Below are positions 36,669-45,820 of a stretch of 64,000 bases of DNA, in pieces (position 1 is the stretch's first letter; the number at the start of each line of letters is the position of its first letter). Position numbers and translations under genes: made by a program. The stretch covers positions 1 to 64,000 of the forward strand of contig JANQPT010000044.1 of assembly GCA_028285345.1 (NCBI GenBank). Reading direction: 5' to 3'. Origin of the DNA: Planctomycetales bacterium (GTDB taxonomy: Bacteria; Planctomycetota; Planctomycetia; Planctomycetales; Planctomycetaceae). Below the pieces are notes generated by a model. That model worked only from the letters and a program-made list of their open reading frames with translations. It had not been told where the DNA came from and ran no database searches.

Positions 36669-38102
36669 ATGCAGATCCCACAACAAATGTACGCTCAACT
36701 CTGCCGCCGGTCATTCTTGCGGGACACCTCCGTCGGCCTCGGCGCCGTTGCGTTGGGTTCGCTGTTGAGTGGTGAGGCACAGGCGGCGGCCGGACAACAA
36801 TCCCGGGGCGTCGTGCAGCCGCTGCATTTCCCCCGCAAGGCCAAGCGGGTGATCTTCTTGTGCATGGCGGGCGGGCCGTCGCATTTGGAGACGTTCGACT
36901 ACAAACCGAAACTGGAACAAATGCACGGCGAGCCGATGCCGGAGTCGTTCACCGCCGGGCAGCCGATCGCGCAGTTGCAGGGAAAAGCGCTCCGCTGCCA
37001 AGGTCCGATGACGAAGTTTCGCAAGTACGGCGAATCGGGACAGGAGATCAGCGACTTTCTGCCGCACATCTCCAAACATGCCGACGATCTGTGCATCGTC
37101 CGTTCGCTACAGACCGATCAGATCAATCACGACCCGGCGCATACGGTGATGAATACTGGCACGTCGATATCGGGCCGGCCCAGCATGGGCTCGTGGGTCA
37201 ATTACGGATTGGGCAGCGAGTGCGACGACCTGCCCGGATTTGTCGTGCTCACCTCCGAAGGGGGCCGCAATCCGCAACCGATATCGTCGCGTCAATGGCA
37301 CAGCGGGTTTCTCCCCAGCCGGCTACAGGGAGTCGAGTTCCGTTCCAACGGCGATCCGGTACATTATGTCAACAATCCGGCGGGGGTGACGCCGCAGCGG
37401 CAACGTGACGTGGTCGAGACGGTCAATGCACTCAACCGCATCCGCAATCAAGCGGTCGATAATCCCGAAATCGCCACGCGGGTTGGACAGTACGAATTGG
37501 CATTTCGGATGCAAAGCAGCGTCCCGGAGTTGATGGATCTCTCCGGAGAGACGAAGGAGACGCTGGAGATGTACGGGACCAAGGGGGCCGACGGTTCCTA
37601 CGCTGCCAACTGTTTGCTGGCCCGTCGATTGGCCGAGCGGGGCGTGCGGTTCATTCACCTTTACCATCGCGGCTGGGACCATCACGGCGACTTGGTTTCC
37701 TACATGAACACCTGCTGCGGATTAACCGACCAGGCGACTGCGGCGCTGCTCACCGATTTGAAGCAACGGGGCATGCTGGATGAAACGCTGATCATCTGGG
37801 GCGGCGAATTCGGCCGCACGCCGATGTTTCAGGGCAAAGGCAAGAATCCCGGCCGCGACCATCACATTCGGGGGTTTTCGATGTGGATGGCCGGCGGCGG
37901 CATCAAAGGGGGAATCACCCACGGCGCCACCGACGAGTTGGGCTACAACTCCGTCGAGAACATCGTGCATATCAACGACTTGCACGCCACGATGCTCTAC
38001 CTGCTGGGCATCGACCACAAGCGGCTCACCTACCGCTACCAGGGCCGCGATTTCCGCCTGACCGACATCCGCGGACACGTCGTGCGGGAGATTCTGGCGT
38101 AA
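36669..38102 (+). CDS. DUF1501 family protein with Tat leader
   Basis: A 477-residue DUF1501 protein with leader CRRSFLRDTSVGLGAVALGSLL. Motifs: FLCMAGGPSHLETFDYKP, NHDPAHTVMNTG, YHRGWDHHGD, WGGEFGRTPMFQ and GIDHKRLTYRYQGRDFRLTD. It is the second gene of the cytochrome/DUF1501 pair. Members of this type are longer and carry the GRDHH segment seen here (NPGRDHHIRGFSMWMAGG). Confidence 0.94.
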   Translation: MQIPQQMYAQLCRRSFLRDTSVGLGAVALGSLLSGEAQAAAGQQSRGVVQPLHFPRKAKRVIFLCMAGGPSHLETFDYKPKLEQMHGEPMPESFTAGQPIAQLQGKALRCQGPMTKFRKYGESGQEISDFLPHISKHADDLCIVRSLQTDQINHDPAHTVMNTGTSISGRPSMGSWVNYGLGSECDDLPGFVVLTSEGGRNPQPISSRQWHSGFLPSRLQGVEFRSNGDPVHYVNNPAGVTPQRQRDVVETVNALNRIRNQAVDNPEIATRVGQYELAFRMQSSVPELMDLSGETKETLEMYGTKGADGSYAANCLLARRLAERGVRFIHLYHRGWDHHGDLVSYMNTCCGLTDQATAALLTDLKQRGMLDETLIIWGGEFGRTPMFQGKGKNPGRDHHIRGFSMWMAGGGIKGGITHGATDELGYNSVENIVHINDLHATMLYLLGIDHKRLTYRYQGRDFRLTDIRGHVVREILA

Positions 38103-38124
38103 GTTTTCCGAGATTCCCCCGCCC

Positions 38125-38273
38125 TCGTTTCCAGGCTCGGGCTTGGGAACGCACATTCGCGACGCTCTGCTTCGCTGCCCGGCAGACAGGCCAGCATTTT
38201 GGAGCAGACAACCAACGTCAGACACGAAGCGGAGCTTCGAGGAATCGGGTTCCCAAACGGGAGTTTGGGAACC
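38125..38273. repeat. 150-bp composite palindromic repeat, inverted copy
   Basis: Contains the same four palindromes as 17530-17665 and 57051-57200 but in reverse orientation: the CTCGGGCTTGGGAACG arm first, two GCGACGCTCTGCTTCG-type blocks, then the TTCCCAAACGGGAGTTTGGG arm. The 360-base spacer between the DUF1501 gene and the cold-shock gene otherwise holds only the promoter listed below. Confidence 0.8.
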
Positions 38274-38358
38274 GGGAGAAGAAGCAATGTGTTGCGGGAA
38301 AACACCTAATTCCGCCAGTCAAAATCCTCCCGCCTCACCCCCTAATTTCCGGCCCCTG

Positions 38359-38386
38359 TTGACGCATCAATTCCAGTTGATAGAAT
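38359..38386 (+). promoter_or_regulatory. Promoter of the cold-shock gene
   Basis: TTGACG at 38359-38364 and TAGAAT at 38381-38386, spacer 16 bases. The -10 lies inside the palindrome TTGATAGAATCAA. It leaves an untranslated leader of about 75 bases before the ATG at 38467, which in cold-shock genes often controls translation. Confidence 0.65.
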
Positions 38387-38466
38387 CAACGGCATGTGCG
38401 GTGGAGTTGCCCGGCGGCTGAGTTTCGGGCGTCGCCGCAGCGACACTTTTTTCAGGACACGGTTGA

Positions 38467-38664
38467 ATGGCTGAAGGTACGATCAAGCGGCTCACGGACA
38501 AAGGTTTCGGTTTTATCGACACCGGAACGGACAAGGACATGTTCTTCCACCTGTCGAACCTGGACGGGGTTCGTTACGAAGAACTGCATGAAGGACAGCG
38601 GGTATCATACACCCCGGGGGAAGGTCCCAAAGGACCGCGGGCGGAGAACGTCAAGCCGATCTGA
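38467..38664 (+). CDS. Cold-shock domain protein
   Basis: A 65-residue single cold-shock domain. RNP1 is seen as KGFGFID and RNP2 as DMFFHLS, with the C-terminal strand GPRAENVK. The phenylalanine pattern fits nucleic-acid binding to single-stranded RNA or DNA. RNP2 is slightly atypical (DMFFH in place of DVFVH), as in some planctomycete and delta-type members. It has its own promoter and terminator, hence a monocistronic unit. Confidence 0.95.
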   Translation: MAEGTIKRLTDKGFGFIDTGTDKDMFFHLSNLDGVRYEELHEGQRVSYTPGEGPKGPRAENVKPI

Positions 38665-38731
38665 ATACAACAGGCTGCAGGGTCGGACCGGTCGGCAGCC
38701 TGACACGAACGACTATTGGCGGAAGTCCAGG

Positions 38732-38760
38732 AAGCCGGCGAAATTCGCCGGCTTCTCTTT
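38732..38760 (+). terminator. Terminator after the cold-shock gene
   Basis: Perfect nine-pair stem AAGCCGGCG / CGCCGGCTT with loop AAATT, followed by CTCTTT. It lies 68 bases beyond the stop codon. Confidence 0.75.
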
Positions 38761-38798
38761 ATGGTTCAAAACTCGTTCCAGCAAATGTGTCGTGAACC

Positions 38799-39146
38799 AT
38801 GAGCGCAGAGATTCCACGCACCACCAGCCGTACGCTGCAGTTTGAGCACGGCTCGGCGATCGGGATCAGCAATCGCTGGCGGGGCGGGCAGTACTGTTCG
38901 ATCCTCACGCCGGTGGGGATCGTCGGTTGTGGGATCTATGACCTCGAGACGCCCGCGGAGTTCGGTCAAGCGATTGCCATCGCGAAAGGTACGCCGCAAG
39001 ACCCGCTTGTCGAACCGGAAGATCTCTTCGACGCCAGAATTGTGGGCGCCACCCCGCTCGCCGCAGACATGGGCATTGAACTCGGCATGACGGGGCGTCA
39101 GGCGGTCGAGTTGATGTTACAGTCCAGCCAGGAGTCGCCGGCATGA
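38799..39146 (+). CDS. DUF1805 (YunC-like) protein
   Basis: A 115-residue protein matching the DUF1805/YunC family, whose function is not established. Family features are GISNRWRGGQYCSILTPVGIVGCGIYDL near residues 22-50 and DPLVEPEDLFDARIVGATPLAADMGIE in the C-terminal half. The stop overlaps the next ATG as ATGA, so it is coupled to the VOC protein. Confidence 0.85.
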   Translation: MSAEIPRTTSRTLQFEHGSAIGISNRWRGGQYCSILTPVGIVGCGIYDLETPAEFGQAIAIAKGTPQDPLVEPEDLFDARIVGATPLAADMGIELGMTGRQAVELMLQSSQESPA

Positions 39147-39577
39147 ATCAGACCACGGCAACCGAAACCGCGCCGATTCAGGTCAAGCATATCGACCATG
39201 TGACGTTGATCGTCAAGGACTTGGATCGCAGCCGGGATTTTTATGTCGGGCTGCTCGGCATGCAGGAAGTTCCGCGGCCGGGATTCAGTTTTGACGGCAG
39301 TTGGTTTCAAGCGGGCGCCACGCAGATCCACTTGATCCTGGAGCACGATCAGTCCTCGCCGGCCGGATTGCCCGCGCCGGACGACCGCGCGGCTGCCACG
39401 CGGACGCATCACTTCGCCTTTGAAGTCGACGATGCTTACAAAGCAGCGGAAGTTTTAAAGCAGCACGGTATCCCGCTGCACAGCGAACCAAAACTCCGCC
39501 CCGACGGATTCGTGCAGACCTTCTGCATCGACCCCGACGGCCACACGGTCGAACTCTTCTCCGCTCCGGACGCGTAA
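39143..39577 (+). CDS. VOC superfamily (glyoxalase-like) protein
   Basis: A 144-residue vicinal-oxygen-chelate protein. It has the two beta-alpha-beta-beta-beta modules: IDHVTLIVKDLDRSRDFYVGLLGM with metal histidine H14, and HHFAFEVDDAYKAAEVL with a second histidine, and ends IDPDGHTVELF with the conserved glutamate. Divalent-metal isomerase, dioxygenase or resistance functions are possible; substrate unknown. It is translationally coupled to the DUF1805 protein. Confidence 0.9.
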   Translation: MNQTTATETAPIQVKHIDHVTLIVKDLDRSRDFYVGLLGMQEVPRPGFSFDGSWFQAGATQIHLILEHDQSSPAGLPAPDDRAAATRTHHFAFEVDDAYKAAEVLKQHGIPLHSEPKLRPDGFVQTFCIDPDGHTVELFSAPDA

Positions 39578-39606
39578 ACCGACTGCTCGACGTTCCAACG
39601 TATCCA

Positions 39607-39630
39607 CCAAGCCGACGGCTTCGCCGTCGG
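39607..39630. repeat. Single CCAAGCCGACGG palindrome
   Basis: A hairpin of the same family as the ends of the 115-bp elements at 34008 and 60383, here alone between the VOC gene and the next open frame. Confidence 0.7.
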
Positions 39631-39662
39631 GCGCGACATGAGCGGAGTAACTGGGTTGTCAG

Positions 39663-40034
39663 ATGGGTCCGGTCGCTTCTGTCTATTTGAGAACCGAACT
39701 CGGCGAATCCGTTCTATTGGGAACGGATTCGTTGTTGCGGTCGGTCGCGTCCAAGATCGAAACCACTCGAAAAGGCCGATGTTTCCATCTATGGATTGAT
39801 GCCGAGAGTGGTGATCGGGGCCGGCCATTTTGCTTAGAAATCTGGGAAACTCAGGAGCGATTGTACGATTGTCAGGAGGACCTTCACGAACTGGGCCTGT
39901 CGTCGTCCGATGTCCCCACTTATATCGCAATTTCAGCGGGATGTAATCAGCCGCAGGACTGGCAGATTTTGCGTTATCTTGTCGAACTGGTCGCAGTGAA
40001 ACTAAACGGGATTGCGACAGAACCGGTAAAATAA
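39663..40034 (+). CDS. Hypothetical protein
   Basis: A 123-residue soluble protein without signal or membrane segments (begins MGPVASVYLRTELG; ends VAVKLNGIATEPVK). No family recognised. It precedes the cREC protein by about 40 bases on the same strand, and the two could be co-transcribed. Composition is coding-like, but an antisense frame also exists, so the call is moderate. Confidence 0.5.
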   Translation: MGPVASVYLRTELGESVLLGTDSLLRSVASKIETTRKGRCFHLWIDAESGDRGRPFCLEIWETQERLYDCQEDLHELGLSSSDVPTYIAISAGCNQPQDWQILRYLVELVAVKLNGIATEPVK

Positions 40035-40077
40035 CGCTGTGTGCGACTGTCGAGCATGTGAGAAGGTCCTATCGGTG

Positions 40078-40518
40078 ATGAACGGCTCAAAGGTCTTGAT
40101 GCTCGAAGACGACGCCGAACGCGTGGAGCGTTTCAATGCCGTGCTGCTGTCAATTGCGCCCGCGCTGGACTTGATCGTTTGGGATACCGCTCATCGGATG
40201 ATTGCCGAAGTGGATGAATTGCTCGACGACGCGCGGTTCATATCGCTGGATCACGATTTGTATACCGAATCGGATACCGATCCGGGCGATGGACTCGACG
40301 TTGCAAAGTTTCTTGCCGATCAGCCGCCGCATTGCCCGGTCATAATTCACACAACGAATTCGCCGCGTGCGGTCTACATGACCGGCGCGCTGGAATTGGA
40401 GGGTTGGCAAGTCGCCCGTGTCGTGCCGTTGGGAGAAGATTGGATCGAGCAAGATTGGCGGCATGTTGTGATGCAGGTTCTGAGTGGCGAAGAAAAATTT
40501 GATCCACAAGAAGACTAA
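40078..40518 (+). CDS. Cyclic-phosphate-processing receiver (cREC) domain protein
   Basis: A 146-residue protein with a receiver-like fold: SKVLMLEDDAERVERFNAVL at the first strand, FISLDHDLYTES as the second acidic motif and VIIHTTNSPRAVYM at the third strand. The SLDHDL motif is characteristic of the cREC family predicted to process cyclic phosphates or act in conflict-related contexts, rather than classical response regulators. The ATG at 40078 lies eleven bases after AGAAGG; GTG 40075 is an alternative. No kinase or output domain is nearby. Confidence 0.72.
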   Translation: MNGSKVLMLEDDAERVERFNAVLLSIAPALDLIVWDTAHRMIAEVDELLDDARFISLDHDLYTESDTDPGDGLDVAKFLADQPPHCPVIIHTTNSPRAVYMTGALELEGWQVARVVPLGEDWIEQDWRHVVMQVLSGEEKFDPQED

Positions 40519-40537
40519 TGCTCTGCTGCAGCCGAAA

Positions 40538-40561
40538 CCAAGCCAACGGCTTCGCCGTCGG
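40538..40561. repeat. Single CCAAGCCAACGG palindrome
   Basis: Another lone end of the 34008/60383 element family, immediately after the cREC gene. One base in the left arm breaks the perfect symmetry. Confidence 0.65.
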
Positions 40562-40621
40562 ACGCGGGTGCCTGGGGGCGGAGGCGTCAACAAGATCCAC
40601 AGTCGAGAAGGAAGCGTTTTT

Positions 40622-41950
40622 ATGGTGAGTTTGCAGCCACAGCCAGGCGGCCCGTCACAACAGATTCAGCGGTCTGGCTCTTGGGGACGATTGTCCCAGA
40701 GTCGGCGTGCAATGTTTGTGCTGCGATTCGCAACGTTGGTGTTAGCCGCCGCTAATACTTCCTCGATCGCCCAGGCTGAAATCTCTGTGGCGGACTTCTT
40801 GCCCGAAGGTCATGTGCGTGACGGTTCCGTTTCCTATCAATCCGAAATCCAGCAGGCAGTCGACGCGGCCGCCCAAGCGGGTGAAACGCTGAGGTTTCCC
40901 GCGATCTCCTACCTGGTTGACCACAGAGGCTGGCAACTCCGGTCGCATTTGACGCTCGAAATGCACGGCGCAACGTTTGCCGTCAGCGAAACGTGTGATC
41001 AGGATGGGGCCGTCTTTCGCGGCGAGGGTATCACCGACGTCACGCTGCGCGGCGGGCGAATCGTGGGGCGAAACGACGTTTGGAAGGACGGCGTCAATAT
41101 TCGCGGAGTGATGATCGCAGGACAATCTCAGCGGATTCGCATCAGGGGCGCCGTTTTTCAAAACCTGAGCAGCAATGGGATCGGACTGTTCGGAACGCCA
41201 AAGCAGTCGATCCGCGATGTCTGGATTGAGGATGTCGTTGTGGAGAATTGCTGCAAACGTTACCCGGATTACCTCTCAGGCGAAAAGCCGGAAGCCGGCA
41301 GCGTTCGCGAAGACCAGGGCGATGTGGCCCTGTACTACGTCGATGGCTTTGTCGTGCGCGGATGCCGGTTTGAACGTTCGCGATCAGATGGAACACACTT
41401 TTACAAGAGCCGCAACGGCCAGATCACAGATAACCGCATCTTCCGCGCGAAAATGGGCGGGTATTTTCTGGAAGGGTGCGAAGACGTCGTCGGTCGCGGC
41501 AACGTGATTCTCGAAAATGGTTCACGGGGGACGACCATCGAACGCGGCTCGAAGAACTGTGTGTTCACTGGCAACGTGGTTCGCCGCAGCGGACGCGAGG
41601 GTCTGTGGGCCCCGGATTGCGTCGGCTTGGTGGTCACTGGAAACGTGTTCGATCAAAACGGACGCAAACCGAACGGTCCCCAGCGACGCCATATCTGGAA
41701 CGCCAATATCACGATCAACGAGGCGTCCAGAGATCCCTCAAGTTCGCCGACCCAGAATTACTTGATCAGCAACAACCTGATTCGTTCGACGGCCGGTCAG
41801 ATCGCCGCGATTCGCGTGGACGCCGTCGCAGAGACCGACAGCATTGTGATTCAGAATAACTCGCTGGTCGGAGAAAACCGCAAGATCGTCGTGGAGGGGC
41901 CGGCACACGCTGAGGTCATTGTCGTTGGCAATCAAGGCCGGCAGGATTGA
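40622..41950 (+). CDS. Secreted right-handed beta-helix protein
   Basis: A 442-residue protein with a hydrophobic segment near residue 35 (FVLRFATLVLAAANTSSIAQA) that should act as a signal, preceded by a 30-residue polar extension. The rest is parallel-beta-helix, with repeated strands such as VTLRGGRIVGRND, FVVRGCRFERSRSDG, NGQITDNRIF and LVVTGNVFDQNG. Such proteins are often polysaccharide lyases or hydrolases. The ATG at 40622 follows GAGAAGGAAG; ATG 40712 directly at the signal is an alternative. Substrate unknown. Confidence 0.82.
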   Translation: MVSLQPQPGGPSQQIQRSGSWGRLSQSRRAMFVLRFATLVLAAANTSSIAQAEISVADFLPEGHVRDGSVSYQSEIQQAVDAAAQAGETLRFPAISYLVDHRGWQLRSHLTLEMHGATFAVSETCDQDGAVFRGEGITDVTLRGGRIVGRNDVWKDGVNIRGVMIAGQSQRIRIRGAVFQNLSSNGIGLFGTPKQSIRDVWIEDVVVENCCKRYPDYLSGEKPEAGSVREDQGDVALYYVDGFVVRGCRFERSRSDGTHFYKSRNGQITDNRIFRAKMGGYFLEGCEDVVGRGNVILENGSRGTTIERGSKNCVFTGNVVRRSGREGLWAPDCVGLVVTGNVFDQNGRKPNGPQRRHIWNANITINEASRDPSSSPTQNYLISNNLIRSTAGQIAAIRVDAVAETDSIVIQNNSLVGENRKIVVEGPAHAEVIVVGNQGRQD

Positions 41951-42000
41951 GCTGTCCGGGCGCGCAAAAAAACGTGACAACGCGGACGCACGTCGGGGCA

Positions 42001-42471
42001 TCACGCAATCGGCGCTTCGTGTCGTTCGGTGATCGAGCTCAGGTACAACACCGCGGATTCGCTCTCCGGGGCGACCGCCATCAGATCATGGGCCGCTCCC
42101 AGCAAATCGCGGCGGCTGACTTGGCCGACCAGTTTCGATTTGCGGATCACCGGCAGTCGGCGGCAGTTGTTGTCCTGAAAGATGTGCGCGATCGTCAGCA
42201 GATCGGTGTCCTCGCTGATCGTGGGGACTTCCACGTCCATGAACGCATACAGGTGCGTCGTGGGATGCTGCTCGTAGACCGATTCCAGCAGCACCGACAT
42301 GCAATTCTTTTCGGAAAAGACGCCCAGAAAATTCCAATGCGCGTCGATCACCGGCGCCCCGGAAATGCGGTGTTTGAGCAACAATTGGATGGCGTCGAAG
42401 ACGTCGACGTCGGGCGTGAGCGTCACCAGCTTGGTGACCATAATGTCCGCAGCGGTCCGGGGCGAATTCAT
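42001..42471 (-). CDS. CBS-domain pair protein
   Basis: A 156-residue protein made of two CBS domains (ADIMVTKLVTLTPDVDVFDAIQLLLKHRISGAPVID and VPTISEDTDLLTIAHIFQDNNCRRLPVI). CBS pairs bind adenosine nucleotides and sense energy state; no effector domain is attached. ATG 42471 is preceded by AGAGGTG; the GTG at 42477 overlaps this site and was rejected. Confidence 0.92.
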   Translation of the reverse strand: MNSPRTAADIMVTKLVTLTPDVDVFDAIQLLLKHRISGAPVIDAHWNFLGVFSEKNCMSVLLESVYEQHPTTHLYAFMDVEVPTISEDTDLLTIAHIFQDNNCRRLPVIRKSKLVGQVSRRDLLGAAHDLMAVAPESESAVLYLSSITERHEAPIA

Positions 42472-42750
42472 AGGCACCTCTCAACTCAAACACGCGTGAA
42501 CCAGTTACAACGCGAGCGCGGCGCCGGTCATCGATCATCCCGGCGCTGGGATCACCATTATTGCCAAACTAGCATTATAAGCTCTGCCTGTTGATAAACG
42601 CAAAGAAATTCCTGCAAATCATTCTCTGAAAAGGGGTTACGGTTGAGTGGTGCGGTTGGGGAAAGAGCTGCGGATTTCGTAAGAGCTGCGGGGGCAGTCG
42701 GACGCCGGTCGATTCGCAATGCTGCTTCAGGTGCAACGATATAAGAACGC

Positions 42751-42912
42751 GGATGGCCGCGATTGCGCCGCAATCGGGGTGCCGCAGGCACAGGAGGCGG
42801 CAATTTCACGGTTCCATAGTGTGACGGAACCGCAAGATGATTTGGTCGCGGAAATTGCGGCCTCTTGCAGGCTGCGCCTGCCCCGATTACTTCGCAATCG
42901 CGGCCACCCGTG
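42751..42912. repeat. 160-bp GGCCGCGATTGC element, full copy
   Basis: Starts GGATGGCCGCGATTGC and ends GCAATCGCGGCCACCC, inverted ends of an element with internal GTGCCGCAGGCAC and CAGGCTGCGCCTG palindromes. A copy of opposite orientation is at 63432-63592 and a truncated arm at 102-143. The spacer 42472-42964 otherwise shows nothing. Confidence 0.8.
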
Positions 42913-42964
42913 GGGAGCGATTAACCCGTTTCACGTAAAACGAGATCGGCTGCACCGATTCTGC

Positions 42965-44329
42965 TCAGACCAATTGATCGATCGGCCGTCCGTGCGGCAG
43001 CACGGGAATGGGGCGGCCGGCGAAGTTGATGAATTGGTGCTCCGCGTCGATGCCCAGATGGCGGTAGACCGTGGCAAGAAGATCTTGCGGTGTGACCGGG
43101 TTGTGCAGCGGGTATTCCGACTTGGAGTTGGTCTCGCCCACCACCTGTCCCATCCGCAGTCCGCCGCCGGCGATCAGTGCGCTGAACGCGCCCGGCCAGT
43201 GGTCGCGTCCCAGCCCGATTTGATCGGAAAAATTCTTCGCCGCATGCGTCACCCGCGGAGTACGGCCGAATTCGCCACAGGCGATGACCATTACGTGGTC
43301 GTCGAGCCCGCGATCGTGCAGATCGTTGATCAATGCCGTCAACGCTTGGTCCATCTGCGGCAGACGTTCGCGTTGGGCATAGTCGAGATGAAACGCGCCC
43401 GCGTGGTCGTCCCAACTGAAGTGCTTGGTCGTGTTGTTCGGCGCGGTGGCGTCGACGTTGATCACCGCCGCTCCCGCTTCGGCCAACCGTCGGGCCAGCA
43501 AGCAGCTTTGCCCCCAGCGATGCCGCCCGTAACGGTCACGCAACCGCGGGTCCTCTTTGGCGATGTCGAACGCGTCCGCGACTTTGTTGCTGGTAAGAAT
43601 CTGAAACGCGGCGGACTGGAATTTGTCGACGCCTTCAATATCGTGCTCGTAGCGGCGGCGGTATTGCTCGAATTGGCTGAGCAAAAACTTGCGGTCGTCG
43701 AGCCGGGCGTGGTCGATTCCGGTGGCGAGCGTGAGGTTCTTGGGGGCGAAGCCGGACTGCGAGGGGTCACCCGTGTCGAACGACTTGTGGGCGCTGCCCA
43801 GATAGTTGGGATTCGTCATGAACGGCGCCCGTTGGACGCCGATGTATTGCGGCAATCCGTCCCGGTGCGGGCCGCGCAGCCGGCTGGCGATCATGCCGAA
43901 GTCGGGATGCTCCGACCGCGCTTGCGACGTCGGATCGGGGACACTGGGCGTCTTGCCGGTGAGAACTTCAATGCTGCCGTCGTTGTGGGCCGACATTTCA
44001 TGGTGCAGCGAGCGGATGATTGAAAACTTGTCCGCCATCTTCGCCTGCAGCGGCATGTATTCGCAGATATCCATGCCCGGCACGTTAGTGCGAATCGGAT
44101 TCAGCGGGCCGCGGTATTCGCTGGGAGCGTCGGGCTTCATGTCGTAAGTTTCGAGCTGACTCGGCCCGCCCCACATCCAGAACAGGATCACCGAAGTCTC
44201 GCGCCGGACCGTCCCCGCTTCGGCCCGCAACCGCAGCAGATCGGGCAGCGTCAATCCGCCCAGCGCGAGCGTGCCGACACGCAAAAACTCGCGCCGCCGA
44301 ATGGGACCGCGACAGACCTTGTTCGGCAT
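42965..44329 (-). CDS. DUF1501 family protein, orphan copy
   Basis: A 454-residue DUF1501 protein with leader IRRREFLRVGTLALGGLTLP. Motifs: ILFWMWGGPSQLETYDMKP, SLHHEMSAHNDGSIEVLTG, FSWDDHAGAFHLD, ACGEFGRTPRVTHAAK and GRDHWPGAFSALIAGGGLRMGQ. It resembles the copies at 17772 and 47894 more than the paired copies, and has no cytochrome partner in the window. Confidence 0.93.
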   Translation of the reverse strand: MPNKVCRGPIRRREFLRVGTLALGGLTLPDLLRLRAEAGTVRRETSVILFWMWGGPSQLETYDMKPDAPSEYRGPLNPIRTNVPGMDICEYMPLQAKMADKFSIIRSLHHEMSAHNDGSIEVLTGKTPSVPDPTSQARSEHPDFGMIASRLRGPHRDGLPQYIGVQRAPFMTNPNYLGSAHKSFDTGDPSQSGFAPKNLTLATGIDHARLDDRKFLLSQFEQYRRRYEHDIEGVDKFQSAAFQILTSNKVADAFDIAKEDPRLRDRYGRHRWGQSCLLARRLAEAGAAVINVDATAPNNTTKHFSWDDHAGAFHLDYAQRERLPQMDQALTALINDLHDRGLDDHVMVIACGEFGRTPRVTHAAKNFSDQIGLGRDHWPGAFSALIAGGGLRMGQVVGETNSKSEYPLHNPVTPQDLLATVYRHLGIDAEHQFINFAGRPIPVLPHGRPIDQLV

Positions 44330-44417
44330 ATGAGGAACTCCGGAAATTCGAACCGATTCAACGCATCAATTATGGCTGATTTGTCGGGGTGTTGCAATCT
44401 GGAAGGGCTCAAGCCTG

Positions 44418-44530
44418 ACAGCGAGAAGCCTCGTGAACGAGGCTCGATGCGGGCGGCAGCGTCACTGACCCCGCCATGAATGGCGGGGCTAATACCGCTG
44501 CGCGGGGGAAACCCGGTGAACTGGGTTGAG
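44418..44530. repeat. Triple TGAA-loop hairpin element, copy 1
   Basis: Three consecutive hairpins with tetraloop TGAA: AGCCTCG-TGAA-CGAGGCT, CCCCGCCA-TGAA-TGGCGGGG and AACCCGG-TGAA-CTGGGTT. A second copy at 51009-51115 keeps the loops and most pairs with changes in the stems. It fills the spacer between the DUF1501 start and the next gene. Confidence 0.8.
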
Positions 44531-44610
44531 AATACCGCCTCTTGTGCCAATGGTGCCTGTGAAATTGGACCGCGGGTTCCGGGTGGGTGGCTGGCAACTC
44601 CACGCGAAAT

Positions 44611-44967
44611 TCAGTCAAACAACTCTTCAATGTCTACGACACCCTGAGGGCCGATGACAATTCTGGTTCTGACGCTCATCATTGAGCCCGTCACATACCC
44701 GTTTTCTCCTTCAAACAGCGTGCCGTCTTCAAGTTGACCTTCCACAACGTAACTGCCATCGGTGTCAGCGGTAAAACGACTCGAAACGGTAGTGTCGGGT
44801 TTCACCTCGATAAACCGATATTGGCGGTCGTTGATCGTGACGGTCAACGTGCTGATTGTCTGGTTTGATTCGTTGACGATGATGATCTTGTTGGAAAGAT
44901 CGTCAAACAGAACAACGGCCGAACAGGCCAGCAGCATCAGCAGTGTTGCAGCAATGAAGTATTTCAT
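44611..44967 (-). CDS. Small secreted protein, function unknown
   Basis: A 118-residue protein from the ATG at 44967 with a signal peptide (YFIAATLLMLLACSAVVLF), possibly lipoprotein-like as a cysteine lies in the hydrophobic core. The rest is beta-rich (IIIVNESNQTISTLTVTINDRQYRFIEV, GSYVVEGQLEDGTLFEG). An upstream in-frame extension to 45090 runs through a palindromic repeat and was rejected. No family recognised. Confidence 0.6.
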   Translation of the reverse strand: MKYFIAATLLMLLACSAVVLFDDLSNKIIIVNESNQTISTLTVTINDRQYRFIEVKPDTTVSSRFTADTDGSYVVEGQLEDGTLFEGENGYVTGSMMSVRTRIVIGPQGVVDIEELFD

Positions 44968-45165
44968 GCTGGTACCCCAGCAAAACTTGCATTGCGGAGT
45001 ATTGTAGAGTGCCTCGCGACGCACCGCCTTTGTCTTGCAGAGACCAAGTTGCGCCGCAACGCATGCCACGGCTTCCGATGAGCGAATCAAACGTGGTGAT
45101 TATGTAGTAACTTTGTACTATCGCCAGCCTAAAAACCGTAACAACGTTTGACTCCGTCCGTCTAG

Positions 45166-45567
45166 ATGATACATATCTCCGGTTCGAATTCATCAGAGGG
45201 GCGAAGAACTCTGAAATCAGGAGAGAAGGTTTTGACTGAAGATAAATGCCGTCGAGAAATCACGCTCACTGAGTTGAAGGCTGCTGTTCTGGACTTGGTT
45301 GAGAGCTATAGCCGTCAATTCCGAATCGCAATTGACGCAGAGTTTGCTGCCGTGAAACTGTTTGAGGAAGTTGGGGAATTCGCACAAGCTTTGCTGGCAA
45401 AAAAGGGCAAAACGCCCCCCAGCAGACTATCCGGTGATACGGATGCTCAGACCCGCCTCGGCGAGGAACTCGCTGATGTTGTCTGTTTGGCGATTCTGAA
45501 TGCACACATGCACGAAATCGACCTAACCGCAGCCGTACTCCGCAAATGGGTAAACAGGGCTCCCTGA
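45166..45567 (+). CDS. MazG-like nucleotide pyrophosphohydrolase
   Basis: A protein of about 112-133 residues with the all-alpha NTP pyrophosphatase pattern. The metal-binding motifs are KLFEEVGEFAQALL and GEELADVVCLAIL (EExxE and ExxD). Such enzymes hydrolyse non-canonical or modified nucleoside triphosphates. ATG at 45166 gives 133 residues; a TTG at 45229, ten bases after AGGAG, would remove 21 weakly conserved residues. Monocistronic by position. Confidence 0.8.
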   Translation: MIHISGSNSSEGRRTLKSGEKVLTEDKCRREITLTELKAAVLDLVESYSRQFRIAIDAEFAAVKLFEEVGEFAQALLAKKGKTPPSRLSGDTDAQTRLGEELADVVCLAILNAHMHEIDLTAAVLRKWVNRAP

Positions 45568-45820
45568 CGAGGAACGCCGGAGAGTCGTGATCTTATCAGC
45601 CATCATCTTTTGGCCGACTTCTGTGATTGGATACCGATTCTCTTACATGACGTCGCTGGAATTCGGCGACAACGTCCCGACTAACGACGGACCCCCGGAC
45701 CACTCCTGAACAAGCAGGTGTCCTTTGTTTCGACAAGTCGTTTTAGTCGGCGCCGGTGAGGCGCACTCTACGACTGTGGAGTTCGAACGTCTGTTTCGGC
45801 CGGTGCAACCGGCCCTACGA

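Noticed and set aside
42719-44023. 434-codon plus-strand frame opposite a DUF1501 gene
   Set aside because: The minus-strand product has all family motifs and a Tat leader; the plus frame starts inside a repeat and shows none.
45166-45200. tRNA-like GGTTCGAATTC word
   Set aside because: No acceptor stem, D-arm or anticodon arm can be built around it.
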